NCBI GenBank assembly: GCA_947367255.1
Contig: CANBCZ010000019.1
Span: 1-38,559, forward strand
Source: an uncultured Alistipes sp.
GTDB lineage: Bacteria; Bacteroidota; Bacteroidia; Bacteroidales; Rikenellaceae
Reading direction: 5' to 3'
Length of the DNA: 38,559 nt
Shown one piece after another: positions 24,701 through 33,187 of this stretch; position 1 is the stretch's first letter; each line of letters starts with the position of its first letter. Both the position numbers and the translations under genes were made by a program. The notes under the pieces were generated by a model, which made no database searches, was not told the origin of the DNA, and saw only the letters and a list, made by a program, of their open reading frames with translations.

Positions 24701-25177
24701 CTACAACTTCTGCTCCAACTTATCCAGCAGGTTTTTACAGCCATTCTCAAGCATATTGAGCACCAAATAGAAGCCCTCGGCACCCTCATAGTACGGATCG
24801 GGCACATAGCTGTAGTCCGGATACTCAGTCACAAACTCGACCATTCTATGCAGTTTATCGAGATACTTCCTCTCCGGTGCAAGACGACTCACTCGCTCGT
24901 AGTTACTGTCGTCCATCACAATTATCATATCGAAGTCGTAGAAGTCATCCTCGCTAACCGTTCTTGCTCTGTGCGTAAGGTTATAACCGCGTTCCAAAGC
25001 GGCACGACGCATCCTCGGATCCGGAAGTTCTCCACGATGTCCCGGATAAGTACCCGCCGAATCGACCTCAATTCTATCTTGCAACCCTCTCTGGGCTACC
25101 ATCTGCTCAAATATTCCGTTTGCCGCTGGAGAACGACATATATTTCCCAGGCAGACAAAAAGTACACGTTGTTTCAT
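24701..25177 (-). CDS. Low-molecular-weight protein-tyrosine phosphatase
   Basis: 158 aa, normal for the family. The active-site loop is VCLGNICRSPAA (C-x5-R-S, residues about 8-18) and the catalytic acid is the Asp in VPDPYYEG near 126; the DDSNYERV stretch is also usual. Such enzymes reverse tyrosine phosphorylation, often of Wzc-type kinases controlling capsule export. No tyrosine kinase is nearby. It sits between a rhamnosidase and a beta-barrel gene with gaps of only 3 nt, so it is co-transcribed with both. Confidence 0.95.
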   Translation of the reverse strand: MKQRVLFVCLGNICRSPAANGIFEQMVAQRGLQDRIEVDSAGTYPGHRGELPDPRMRRAALERGYNLTHRARTVSEDDFYDFDMIIVMDDSNYERVSRLAPERKYLDKLHRMVEFVTEYPDYSYVPDPYYEGAEGFYLVLNMLENGCKNLLDKLEQKL

Positions 25178-25180
25178 ATT

Positions 25181-27421
25181 CTATTCTGCTATAATCGTAT
25201 ATTTTCCCTCTGTAAGTATCAGTTGCTGAGTATGCACTCCGTCACACTCCAAATTATTATAACCCTGAGGTACAACAACTTGGGCTGTAGTACCTTGTGG
25301 GACTATCAATGTGATAACCAATTGAGCACCGACCCTCTTTGCACTCATCTCGATATTGCCATAAATGGTCGGCACAACACTCTCTACAAAGTTTAAGGTT
25401 GCCAAGTTCGGTTCAACGGTAAAACGCTTGAAAGCGGGCTCTACGGGGGCAATGCCGGCAATATACTGCGAGAGAATTGTAAGACCGCCACCACTCCACG
25501 CGTGGTTATATGTACCATTGCCGCTCTTATACTTCATACCTCTGCCACCGGTATACTCCCAACCCTCCCATAGGGTAGTGTGCGGTGCTGCAACCATCTC
25601 GCCAAAACGGTGCTCCATACGCTGCAGTGCATCCTCATAGTACCCCATAACACACAAAGACTCAAGTACATACTTCTCCATATAAGGACTTGCATTGTAG
25701 TACTCCTTGAAGAATTGGCGAATAATAGGGTAGCGCTCCTGAAGTACAAATCCTGCAAGGACCGCCATAGCCTGCGCACGATCATCCGGAACATCCTTGT
25801 AAGATGGTGTCTTGTAGTGTTTCAACTCCTCATTCCAATACTTTTCGTTAAACGAATAGTACATCTTATCGAGAATCTGCTCTGCCATCATCGCATCGCA
25901 GTTATGACCTGTCATTCGAGCCATCTGAATAAAGCCCTTCAGAGCCACCGCATACCAACACTGCTGCAGCACCTCCTTATCTATATTCTTTCCCCAGTCG
26001 CCCCAATACCAGCCGCCACGACGCACCTTTATCAGTCCACTATTCTGAGGCTCCCACACCTCGAACAGATACTTGCGCACACGGTCGTAAACATCAGCAA
26101 TAGTCTGACTATCAGCGCTCTGCATATAGTATGTATAGAAGCCGTAGTAGCCGACACTTGCAAGCATCTGACACGGCAGCTCGCTCTTGTACCAACCGGG
26201 AACGGGCGATGCAATAACACCATTAGGCTGCTGCCAATTCATAAGCTCAAGAATAGCCTTGCGGGTAAGCAGATGTGCCCTTGAGTCGAAGACATAACCC
26301 GCCTCGCCAAGCTCTACAACCACATCTCCCCACCATTGTGCACGCTCACGATCCGGGCAATCCATATAGTTGTCGCGCATAGTTACATAGAGTGTTCTCT
26401 GCGCCTTCTGCCACAGTCGGTTGCAAAACTCACTATCCGAATTAAACGAGCCGATAAAATCGCTATCATAACCACTCTCTCGATACTTCAACTCCAGCAC
26501 TTCAACACCCTCAGGCAGAGTATACAACACCGTATGGCCATTTGTCCAGATAGGCGTTTCAAACTCCTGCTCCCCTTCACGGGCAATGTATTCGGTATAG
26601 AAACTTCTTGCAGTACCAATCCAGTAATCGTCAGTGCAGATTGTAATCTTCTCGCCACCATTTGCCTTAAGGCGAATGTAAGGTGTTACATGGGCATTGT
26701 AGGGGAGTGCACACTCGATAACGCCACCCTCACAACGACGAATAGTCTCATACTCTCGGAGCTCGCTCCAACGCCACTGCGGTATAGGTCGAGCAACAAA
26801 GTCACCCCACTCGGCAGCCTCGGCAGAGAGTTCTACGGCATTTTTCCAACTACTATCGTCAAAATCTTCTGCAAAACAATCAATCTCTTTACGGGCATCG
26901 TAGCCAACATTTGCACCCGCAAGGCGATACTGCTTCGGACCCTTCGGATTCTCATCTGCCGGTGCCCAGAAGGCGTCATAACGGATTGCTTTCCAGCTCT
27001 TATCGCTCACCACGCGACCCAATTTTGTATTCAAATCGAAGCTCAAGCCCGCAACAGCTGATGGTCTGTGGCTGAACGAGTTACGACCGTAGTACTGAAC
27101 AAGAACCACGACTCTGTTCTTGCCAAATTTCAGTGCCGGCAGATTTCCGATAATATCGCAGTAACTATCCTTCGGATTTGGTCCTCGCTTAAGTCCTCCC
27201 TCGCGCACAACAAGCTCTCCATTGACATAGAGCCAATACTTTGTATCGGCAGCAATTGTAAGCTCTGCACCCTTCGGAGCAAGCAGCGCGAACTCTTTGG
27301 TAAAGCATTGCCACTCACCATCTGCTATCTTGTCCATAGTGGTAATAACCTGCGGTTGATTGGAGCAGGCACAGCATAGAGCGGCTGTCAAAATCGCGAA
27401 TAATCCGAATAATCTCTTCAT
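25181..27421 (-). CDS. GH78 alpha-L-rhamnosidase-like lipoprotein
   Basis: 746 aa. The signal peptide ends in a Cys cluster (LTAALCCACSN), with the acylated residue at Cys16, 17 or 19. The N-terminal half has carbohydrate-binding beta domains (KYWLYVNGELVVREGG). The (alpha/alpha)6 catalytic part has DCPDRERAQWWGDVVVELGEAGY near residues 350-375, the GH78 signature. TLWEGWEYTGGRGMKYKSGNGTYNHAWSGG near 630-660 completes the site. It would release rhamnose from plant or bacterial glycans on the cell surface. No SusC/SusD pair accompanies it, so this is not a standard polysaccharide utilisation locus. Confidence 0.88.
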   Translation of the reverse strand: MKRLFGLFAILTAALCCACSNQPQVITTMDKIADGEWQCFTKEFALLAPKGAELTIAADTKYWLYVNGELVVREGGLKRGPNPKDSYCDIIGNLPALKFGKNRVVVLVQYYGRNSFSHRPSAVAGLSFDLNTKLGRVVSDKSWKAIRYDAFWAPADENPKGPKQYRLAGANVGYDARKEIDCFAEDFDDSSWKNAVELSAEAAEWGDFVARPIPQWRWSELREYETIRRCEGGVIECALPYNAHVTPYIRLKANGGEKITICTDDYWIGTARSFYTEYIAREGEQEFETPIWTNGHTVLYTLPEGVEVLELKYRESGYDSDFIGSFNSDSEFCNRLWQKAQRTLYVTMRDNYMDCPDRERAQWWGDVVVELGEAGYVFDSRAHLLTRKAILELMNWQQPNGVIASPVPGWYKSELPCQMLASVGYYGFYTYYMQSADSQTIADVYDRVRKYLFEVWEPQNSGLIKVRRGGWYWGDWGKNIDKEVLQQCWYAVALKGFIQMARMTGHNCDAMMAEQILDKMYYSFNEKYWNEELKHYKTPSYKDVPDDRAQAMAVLAGFVLQERYPIIRQFFKEYYNASPYMEKYVLESLCVMGYYEDALQRMEHRFGEMVAAPHTTLWEGWEYTGGRGMKYKSGNGTYNHAWSGGGLTILSQYIAGIAPVEPAFKRFTVEPNLATLNFVESVVPTIYGNIEMSAKRVGAQLVITLIVPQGTTAQVVVPQGYNNLECDGVHTQQLILTEGKYTIIAE

Positions 27422-27438
27422 TGTTGTATGGTTTTCTA

Positions 27439-27471
27439 CAAAAGTACAACATTTTTTCGTTTTACAGTCAA
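27439..27471 (-). promoter_or_regulatory. Promoter of the rhamnosidase operon
   Basis: On the minus strand TTG (27469-27471), 22 nt, TACTTTTG (27439-27446). The start codon is 17 nt further on. Confidence 0.6.
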
Positions 27472-27524
27472 TTTTTACCGGTCAAATCTATTTTTCAACC
27501 ATTCACAACCCTTTTTATACCAAA

Positions 27525-27558
27525 TTGTTTCCCTTGTTATATTTATTTTTTATTTTTG
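27525..27558 (+). promoter_or_regulatory. Promoter of the 47-aa gene and surface lipoprotein
   Basis: TTG (27525-27527), 23 nt, TATTTTTG (27551-27558). The -7 element fits well; the spacing is at the long limit. The RNA start near 27565 leaves a leader of about 28 nt. Confidence 0.55.
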
Positions 27559-27592
27559 TGCGAATATCCATACTTAAAATTATACAAACATT

Positions 27593-27736
27593 ATGAACAG
27601 AAAACTAAACTACGACGCTCCTTTATTGGAGAGTTACAGCTGCTTTGCCGAGCAGGGCTTTGCAGTATCGACCGCAGAGGGCGGTTTTACACTCGGTGAT
27701 GGTACAGGATTTACTGACGAGGATGTAAATTGGTAA
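27593..27736 (+). CDS. Small protein of 47 aa upstream of a surface lipoprotein
   Basis: Encodes MNRKLNYDAPLLESYSCFAE, then QGFAVSTAEGGFTLGDGTGF and TDEDVNW. It resembles a class of short Bacteroidetes proteins that begin with a charged/aromatic Y-x-A/S-P segment, carry EQGF near the middle and end acidic; their role is not established. Codon use matches the strongly biased gene behind it, with 29 nt between them, so both are probably on one mRNA. There is no signal peptide or transmembrane segment. It could also be a leader peptide for the lipoprotein gene. Confidence 0.7.
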   Translation: MNRKLNYDAPLLESYSCFAEQGFAVSTAEGGFTLGDGTGFTDEDVNW

Positions 27737-27765
27737 TCAGGGTTTAATCGTAAAAATTTGGAACA

Positions 27766-30081
27766 ATGAAGAGATTTTGGTCTATTTTTACTGTTGCTCT
27801 GGTAGCTTTGGGCGCAGTATCTTGTAACAACAACTTCGAGGAGAGCATTATCGGCGAGTCACTCTCTATCAATGTCAATATCGACAACACCCGTACAGCT
27901 CTCGAGCAGGGTGAGAATGTTTGGAACACCGTTTGGGTTGGCGACGAGACTATCGTTGTATCTGACGGCACAAGCAACTTCAACTTCGTAAACACCGCAG
28001 AGAACAAGAATAAGTTTACTTGCGAGGCTGTAGGTGTTCGTTCACTTATCGGTAAGAAGGTAAATGTTGTCTACAACTCAGTTATCGACAGTGCTGCAGG
28101 TGCTGCAGGTATGACCCTTACAGGTGGTGCTGAGAGCTTCAGCGAGAGCGCAGCTATCGAGCTTACTGCTGGCAACGCATTCCTTAAGTTTACCTCTGCT
28201 GTTGATGTTACCCTGACTGCTTCTGCAGAGATCTTCGGTAACGGCACAGCTCTTCAGAACAGCGTAACCCTCAAGGGCGAGAATGTACTTGTTCCTATAT
28301 ACGCTGCAGCTGAGGTAACCCTCACAGCAACTATTGCAGAGGCTAAGGTTAAGGAGACTACTCTCACATTTGCAAACAACAAGATCTACAACCTCGGCAC
28401 TATTGAGGAGGCTCCTGCAACTTTGACCGTATCTTTCAATGCGGTTGATAGCATGATGGATCCATCTATGCACATGATGCCAGGCATCTACCTTCTTAAC
28501 ATCGCAAACACCACTACAAACGACTTTGCAATGCTCCTCTTCTACGACAACAGCGAGCCTTTCGTTGCTTTGAATGGTGAGTATCCAGTTGTTGCAGGTT
28601 CTCTGGGTGGCGTATTTGAGAAGCCTTGCCTGCTTGCAGATCCAATGTACTGCCAGTTTATGATTGGTGGCAATACTTACGTTCCAGTAGGTGGTAGCAT
28701 CGAAGTTGCAACTGCCATGCCTTCAGAGGATAACAACGGTCTTGCATTCAACCTCGTAGTTGATGATGGTACAGGTACTCAGTACTCTTTGGTTGGTTCT
28801 ATCGAGGAGAATATGATTGGTGCTATCGGTTATGGTCCATCTTACATTGATTTCGACCTTACACAGTGGGGCTTCACCGCATTCGAGGCTACTTACGACG
28901 AGAATAGCGCTAACATCATTAAGCTCAAGAGCAGCAACTATATGGGTGACTTTGTAATGGAGCTCGTTACTGAGAACGGCGACATCACTTCTGGTTCTTA
29001 CAATGTAATGTATGGCACACTCTCTGGTTACTACTTCGACGGCACTGACATTCGCGAGTATGTATTTGACGGTGGTCAGATTGCATTTGAAAAGGGCACA
29101 ACTGAGAATGGTTATATCCTCAATGTAAGCACTCGCGCAGATGACTGGACAATGGGTGGCAAGTACAAGGTTGTTGCTCCTGAGAATGGCTATGAGATTA
29201 CTATCAACTTCCCAGTAGTTGAGCCTGTACTGTCAGAGTATGGTGTTGTAGGTTCATTCCAGGGTTGGGATGCAGCAAATCCGGTTGCAATGGTTATCGA
29301 GGATGGTTGGTCTGTAGCTCGTGGCGTTGAGCTCTACAAGGATGATGAGTTCAAGTTGATCAAGGGTACAACTTGGGATGTTAACTATGGTCTTGACGCA
29401 CTTGCTGCTCTTGAGGTTGATGTTGAGCACAGCCTTAAGAAGAATGGTGCAAGCAACATCCGCGCTGCAAAGAATGGTAAGTTTGACATCTACTTCAACG
29501 CTGAGACATCTAAGTTTAAGTACACTTGCGTAGAGGAGTACTCTGATCTTAAGGTTAATATCACAGTTAACAATAAGGCTAACTGGAGCCCACTCCGCGT
29601 AGTTCTTAAGAGTGGTGACACTCTGCTCACAGCAGCTGAGGGTGACCTGGTTGAGAACAACACTATCGTAGTAAGCGGTGACTACATCGGTTCAACACTC
29701 TCTTACCAATTCTTCACAGATGGCAAGCAGACTGAGCCTGCAAATGTAACTATCACTCGCAATGGTGCAACTGTGAACCTCGAGGAGAATGTCATTAAGC
29801 TCACATTCCAGCTTGATACTGACAACTCTAAGCAGTGGTGGGGTAATGTTGCAAAGATTCACGTATGGAACACAGGCACTTCATTCGATACCTCTTGGCC
29901 TGGTAACGAGTTGACATACGATGGTAACTACACTTGGCACATCGTCGTTCCTTCAGAGCTCGTAGGTAAGACTATCAACTACCTTATCCACAATGGTAAC
30001 AATTGGAAGTCTAACGACTCTAAAGTAACCATTAGCGCAAGTGGCAATACTATTAAGGGTAGCTCAATCAACATTAAGTAA
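27766..30081 (+). CDS. Surface lipoprotein with SusE/F-like carbohydrate-binding modules
   Basis: 771 aa. The lipoprotein signal MKRFWSIFTVALVALGAVSC has its Cys at 20. Residues about 25-215 are a beta-rich, Thr/Ala-rich region; 220-480 hold two beta domains (LLFYDNSEPFVALNGEYPVVAG, and MGDFVMELVTENGDITSGSYNV). At about 488-600, VVGSFQGWDAANPVAMVIEDGW through GKFDIYFNAETSKFKY resembles the SusE/SusF starch-binding module. The end (about 675-771; QWWGNVAKIHVWNTGTSFDTSWPG) resembles CBM26-type starch-binding modules. It is probably exposed on the cell surface and binds glycans; no enzyme domain is seen. Codon choice is extreme (GCA, GGT, AAC, GAG), suggesting a very abundant protein. Confidence 0.8.
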   Translation: MKRFWSIFTVALVALGAVSCNNNFEESIIGESLSINVNIDNTRTALEQGENVWNTVWVGDETIVVSDGTSNFNFVNTAENKNKFTCEAVGVRSLIGKKVNVVYNSVIDSAAGAAGMTLTGGAESFSESAAIELTAGNAFLKFTSAVDVTLTASAEIFGNGTALQNSVTLKGENVLVPIYAAAEVTLTATIAEAKVKETTLTFANNKIYNLGTIEEAPATLTVSFNAVDSMMDPSMHMMPGIYLLNIANTTTNDFAMLLFYDNSEPFVALNGEYPVVAGSLGGVFEKPCLLADPMYCQFMIGGNTYVPVGGSIEVATAMPSEDNNGLAFNLVVDDGTGTQYSLVGSIEENMIGAIGYGPSYIDFDLTQWGFTAFEATYDENSANIIKLKSSNYMGDFVMELVTENGDITSGSYNVMYGTLSGYYFDGTDIREYVFDGGQIAFEKGTTENGYILNVSTRADDWTMGGKYKVVAPENGYEITINFPVVEPVLSEYGVVGSFQGWDAANPVAMVIEDGWSVARGVELYKDDEFKLIKGTTWDVNYGLDALAALEVDVEHSLKKNGASNIRAAKNGKFDIYFNAETSKFKYTCVEEYSDLKVNITVNNKANWSPLRVVLKSGDTLLTAAEGDLVENNTIVVSGDYIGSTLSYQFFTDGKQTEPANVTITRNGATVNLEENVIKLTFQLDTDNSKQWWGNVAKIHVWNTGTSFDTSWPGNELTYDGNYTWHIVVPSELVGKTINYLIHNGNNWKSNDSKVTISASGNTIKGSSINIK

Positions 30082-30099
30082 TACAAACACATCAACAAT

Positions 30100-30133
30100 A
30101 AAAGCCGTTGCATTGCTGCAGCGGCTTTTTTAT
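30100..30133 (+). terminator. Terminator of the surface lipoprotein gene
   Basis: AAAAGCCGTTGC (30100-30111) pairs with GCAGCGGCTTTT (30118-30129), followed by TTATTG. The A-rich 5' side means it can also act for the minus-strand phosphoesterase gene ending at 30153. Confidence 0.9.
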
Positions 30134-30152
30134 TGACACATTATCACAAAAA

Positions 30153-31817
30153 CTACTTTGTAACAAATGGTGCAGGACGAAGAAGTGTTTGAGTGTAACT
30201 CTGACCTGCAGGAGTTGTAAATGTAATCACAACCTCACTATCTGCGCTTGACGCCTTCGCACGGAACATATTTGCAGCAATTGAGAGGCGATTGGTCTTT
30301 GAGCTCTCCTTTGTCTTCTCAAGGATTGACGGCTTACCGAATACCACCTTTGCAGCAAGCGGATCAGAATCTGTAACCTTCTCTACCTCAAGTGCTACAC
30401 CATCCTCGGTTATAGTAAGGGTTGAACCACTCTCCCAAGCCCAACAGTTCACATATACATAGTCTGCATACTGTGGCTCTGAATAGTCCACCTGATTGCT
30501 CTGCAGCTTACAGAGGTGCTTAACAGCCTCGCTCTCAGCATAGACCTTTGCCACCTCATTCATATCATAGGCACGGAACGGGTATTTGCTGCCATTCACC
30601 GCGCTATACCACTCCTTCGACAACTTATCGCCCTCAAAAGAGCAGAGATAGAAGCCTGCATCTGCGCCATCCTCGCCAATATTAAGACCGCAGAGATTAG
30701 GGGTATTCCACAAGTCACCACCTACAGATGTGATATTATACTCGACAATATTCGGATACTGCGGGTGTACAAATGACATTGTACGATGCGAGTGACCCGA
30801 GAATACTGTTACCTTCTCAAAATCCTTGATAAGCTCTACAAGCAGTTCGCTCTTACCCTCAGCAAAGCTATATACCTGCTCGCCCTTACCGTTATATGTA
30901 AAGAGAGGTGCGTGCATACATACAACAAGCGGAGTGCTCTTATCTACAGCTGCAAGATCCTTGGCAAGCCATGCAAGCTGTGCATCATCGACATAGAGGT
31001 CGTAGTTACGACTGCCGACAACTCCCTTTGCCATCTTCTGACCCTCCTTAACCTCGTTCTTATAGACGATATTATCGAGCAACACGAAGTGTACACCGCC
31101 CTTATTTATAGAGTAGAAAGTAGGACCAAATGTATTGCTAAAACGCTGAATAGCAGTAGTATTAGGGTTATCTGTCGAAGCTACTGAAGGATCGTAGTCG
31201 TGGTTTCCGTGCACGCAGTAGAACGGCATAGGGAAGTTGTGCGAAGCAAGGTGCTGCGGCACACTCTCGATATCTGTTCCTGTTGCATACCAAAATCTAT
31301 CCCAAGTAATATCACCCAAACAGATTGAGAACTTGTAACCGTCAGCCTCCGCTGCAGCCTTATTTACAGAAGGCATAATCAGTTCGCGGAAGTGAGTAAA
31401 GTCATCGCGCTTAGGATCGTTACAGAAGTGTGTATCAGACCACATAAGGACAGACAACTTGCTATCATCCACCTTTTTAAGCTTAAAGTCATGACGCTCG
31501 AGCTCATCCGCCTCGGCAGTAGTTCTTGCCCAAAATGCCTGACGCACAGAGTCCATAGCCACAGGCTCGTAACCTGATGGGGTAGTGATGTAGACAATGC
31601 CATAAGGCTTTGTCGAGGCGATATTGTAGACACCATTCTCGTCAGTCAGCACAATTTGCTCACCATCGGTCACAGCCACGCCCGCCACAGCCTTGCAGCC
31701 ACACTTTACAACACCCGTAAGGGTAGTGCCCTCGGGCGATACAATCTTACATTTACACGATGCAGCAAGTGATATAACTACCACAGCCACAAACAGTTGG
31801 GTTAATAGCTTTTTCAT
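30153..31817 (-). CDS. Calcineurin-like metallophosphoesterase lipoprotein
   Basis: 554 aa. The signal MKKLLTQLFVAVVVISLAASC has its Cys at 21. A MetallophosN (Ig-like) domain follows (LTGVVKCGCKAVAGVAVTDG, NGVYNIAS) at about 30-95. The catalytic domain has the metal-ligand blocks MWSDTHF, CLGDITWD, VHGNHDYD, CMHAPLF and FSGHSHRT, in order. The C-terminal MetallophosC part closes the protein. It is a periplasmic or surface phosphoesterase; the substrate is unknown. Its ATG shares a base with the stop of the peptidase gene (TAATG), so the two are translationally coupled. Confidence 0.9.
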   Translation of the reverse strand: MKKLLTQLFVAVVVISLAASCKCKIVSPEGTTLTGVVKCGCKAVAGVAVTDGEQIVLTDENGVYNIASTKPYGIVYITTPSGYEPVAMDSVRQAFWARTTAEADELERHDFKLKKVDDSKLSVLMWSDTHFCNDPKRDDFTHFRELIMPSVNKAAAEADGYKFSICLGDITWDRFWYATGTDIESVPQHLASHNFPMPFYCVHGNHDYDPSVASTDNPNTTAIQRFSNTFGPTFYSINKGGVHFVLLDNIVYKNEVKEGQKMAKGVVGSRNYDLYVDDAQLAWLAKDLAAVDKSTPLVVCMHAPLFTYNGKGEQVYSFAEGKSELLVELIKDFEKVTVFSGHSHRTMSFVHPQYPNIVEYNITSVGGDLWNTPNLCGLNIGEDGADAGFYLCSFEGDKLSKEWYSAVNGSKYPFRAYDMNEVAKVYAESEAVKHLCKLQSNQVDYSEPQYADYVYVNCWAWESGSTLTITEDGVALEVEKVTDSDPLAAKVVFGKPSILEKTKESSKTNRLSIAANMFRAKASSADSEVVITFTTPAGQSYTQTLLRPAPFVTK

Positions 31818-33175
31818 TACGCAAAGTATTTATAGAATAACGGAATCGACTTGAGTCCCAAATCAAACTGATCAAGACCATAGCTCTCATTAGGGGAGTG
31901 GATAGCATCCTTCGACAGTCCAAAGCCCATCAGAATAGACTTAATACCCAGCACCTGCTCAAAGCAGCTGATAACACCGATAGAGCCACCCGAATAGACA
32001 GGCACAGGCTTCTTGCCAAACACCTCTCCAATAGCCTTCTCGGCAGCCTTATATGCAGACATATCTGTCGGAGAGACATACGGCACACCACCATGCATAG
32101 GATTTACCTCGACCTTTACACCCTTCGGTGCGAGACTCTTAAAATACTCCTTGAAGAGCTTTGTAATCTTATCCGGAGTCTGATATGGCACCAGACGCAT
32201 AGTAATCTTCGCACTCGCAACGGCAGGAATAATGGTCTTGCTACCCTCACCGGTATAACCACTCCACATACCGTTAATCTCGAATGTAGGGCGTACACCT
32301 ACGCGCTCAAGGGTGGTATAACCCTCCTCGCCGTATGTTGCACCAACGCCAAGCGACGCCTTGTACTTGCGAGAACAGAACGGCACACGATTAAGCGCCT
32401 TACGCTCTGCTGCGCTCAACTCTCTAACATCGTCATAAAAGCCCGGAATTGTAATATGACCCTCTCTATCAACTACTTGCGACAGCATCTTTGACAGCAC
32501 CATAGCCGGATTATAGACTGCACCGCCATAGATACCCGAGTGGAGGTCTGCGGCTCCGTTTGATACAGAGACCTCTACACCCGCAAGACCGCGAAGACCG
32601 CAGGTAATTGATGGTGTATCGAGTCCGAGCATAGATGTATCCGAAACGAGGATAATATCAGCCTTGAGTATCTTCTTATGGGTCGCACAGAACTTGCTGA
32701 TCTGTGTCGAGCCACTCTCCTCCTCGCCCTCAAGCAGGAACTTGACATTGCAAGGCAGAGAGTCGGTTGCGCACATCGCCTCAAATGCCTTGATGTGCAT
32801 AAACGACTGACCCTTATCGTCATCGGCACCACGTCCATAGATTCTACCATCCTTGATTACAGGCTCGAACGGCTCTGTAGTCCACTCGTTCAGCGGCTCA
32901 GGAGGCATAACATCGTAGTGACCATAGACCATCACGGTCTTCGCCTTCGGAGAGATAATCCTCTCTCCATATACAATCGGTGCACCCTCTGTTGCGATAA
33001 CCTCGGCACTATCTGCACCTGCCTTTACAAGTGCCGCTGCAAGGTGTTCCGCACAACGCTGACGAGCCTCTGCATACTCGGTTACGGCACTAATTGAAGG
33101 GATGCGAAGAAGCTCAAAAAGCTCCTCCAAAAAACGCTCTTTATTGGCGTCAATATACTCTCTAACTTTGTCCAT
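31817..33175 (-). CDS. M20-family dipeptidase
   Basis: 452 aa, cytosolic (no signal). Zinc-binding motifs are in order: VYGHYDVMPPEP (His and Asp), GRGADDDKGQ, the catalytic LLEGEEESGS, then VSDTSMLG and the late HSPNESYGLDQ. The dimerisation lid domain occupies the middle (LHSGIYGGAVYNPAMVLSKML). It cleaves small peptides with broad specificity, as do PepV and CNDP-like dipeptidases. It lies 12 nt behind the mutase gene and overlaps the phosphoesterase gene, giving a three-gene operon with no obvious common pathway. Confidence 0.93.
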   Translation of the reverse strand: MDKVREYIDANKERFLEELFELLRIPSISAVTEYAEARQRCAEHLAAALVKAGADSAEVIATEGAPIVYGERIISPKAKTVMVYGHYDVMPPEPLNEWTTEPFEPVIKDGRIYGRGADDDKGQSFMHIKAFEAMCATDSLPCNVKFLLEGEEESGSTQISKFCATHKKILKADIILVSDTSMLGLDTPSITCGLRGLAGVEVSVSNGAADLHSGIYGGAVYNPAMVLSKMLSQVVDREGHITIPGFYDDVRELSAAERKALNRVPFCSRKYKASLGVGATYGEEGYTTLERVGVRPTFEINGMWSGYTGEGSKTIIPAVASAKITMRLVPYQTPDKITKLFKEYFKSLAPKGVKVEVNPMHGGVPYVSPTDMSAYKAAEKAIGEVFGKKPVPVYSGGSIGVISCFEQVLGIKSILMGFGLSKDAIHSPNESYGLDQFDLGLKSIPLFYKYFA

Positions 33176-33187
33176 ATTTTGTAAGTT

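Noticed and set aside
24254..25396. 380-codon plus-strand frame opposite the barrel and phosphatase genes
   Set aside because: The phosphatase on the other strand has all active-site motifs; this frame has none and is rich in His, Cys and Ile as antisense frames are.
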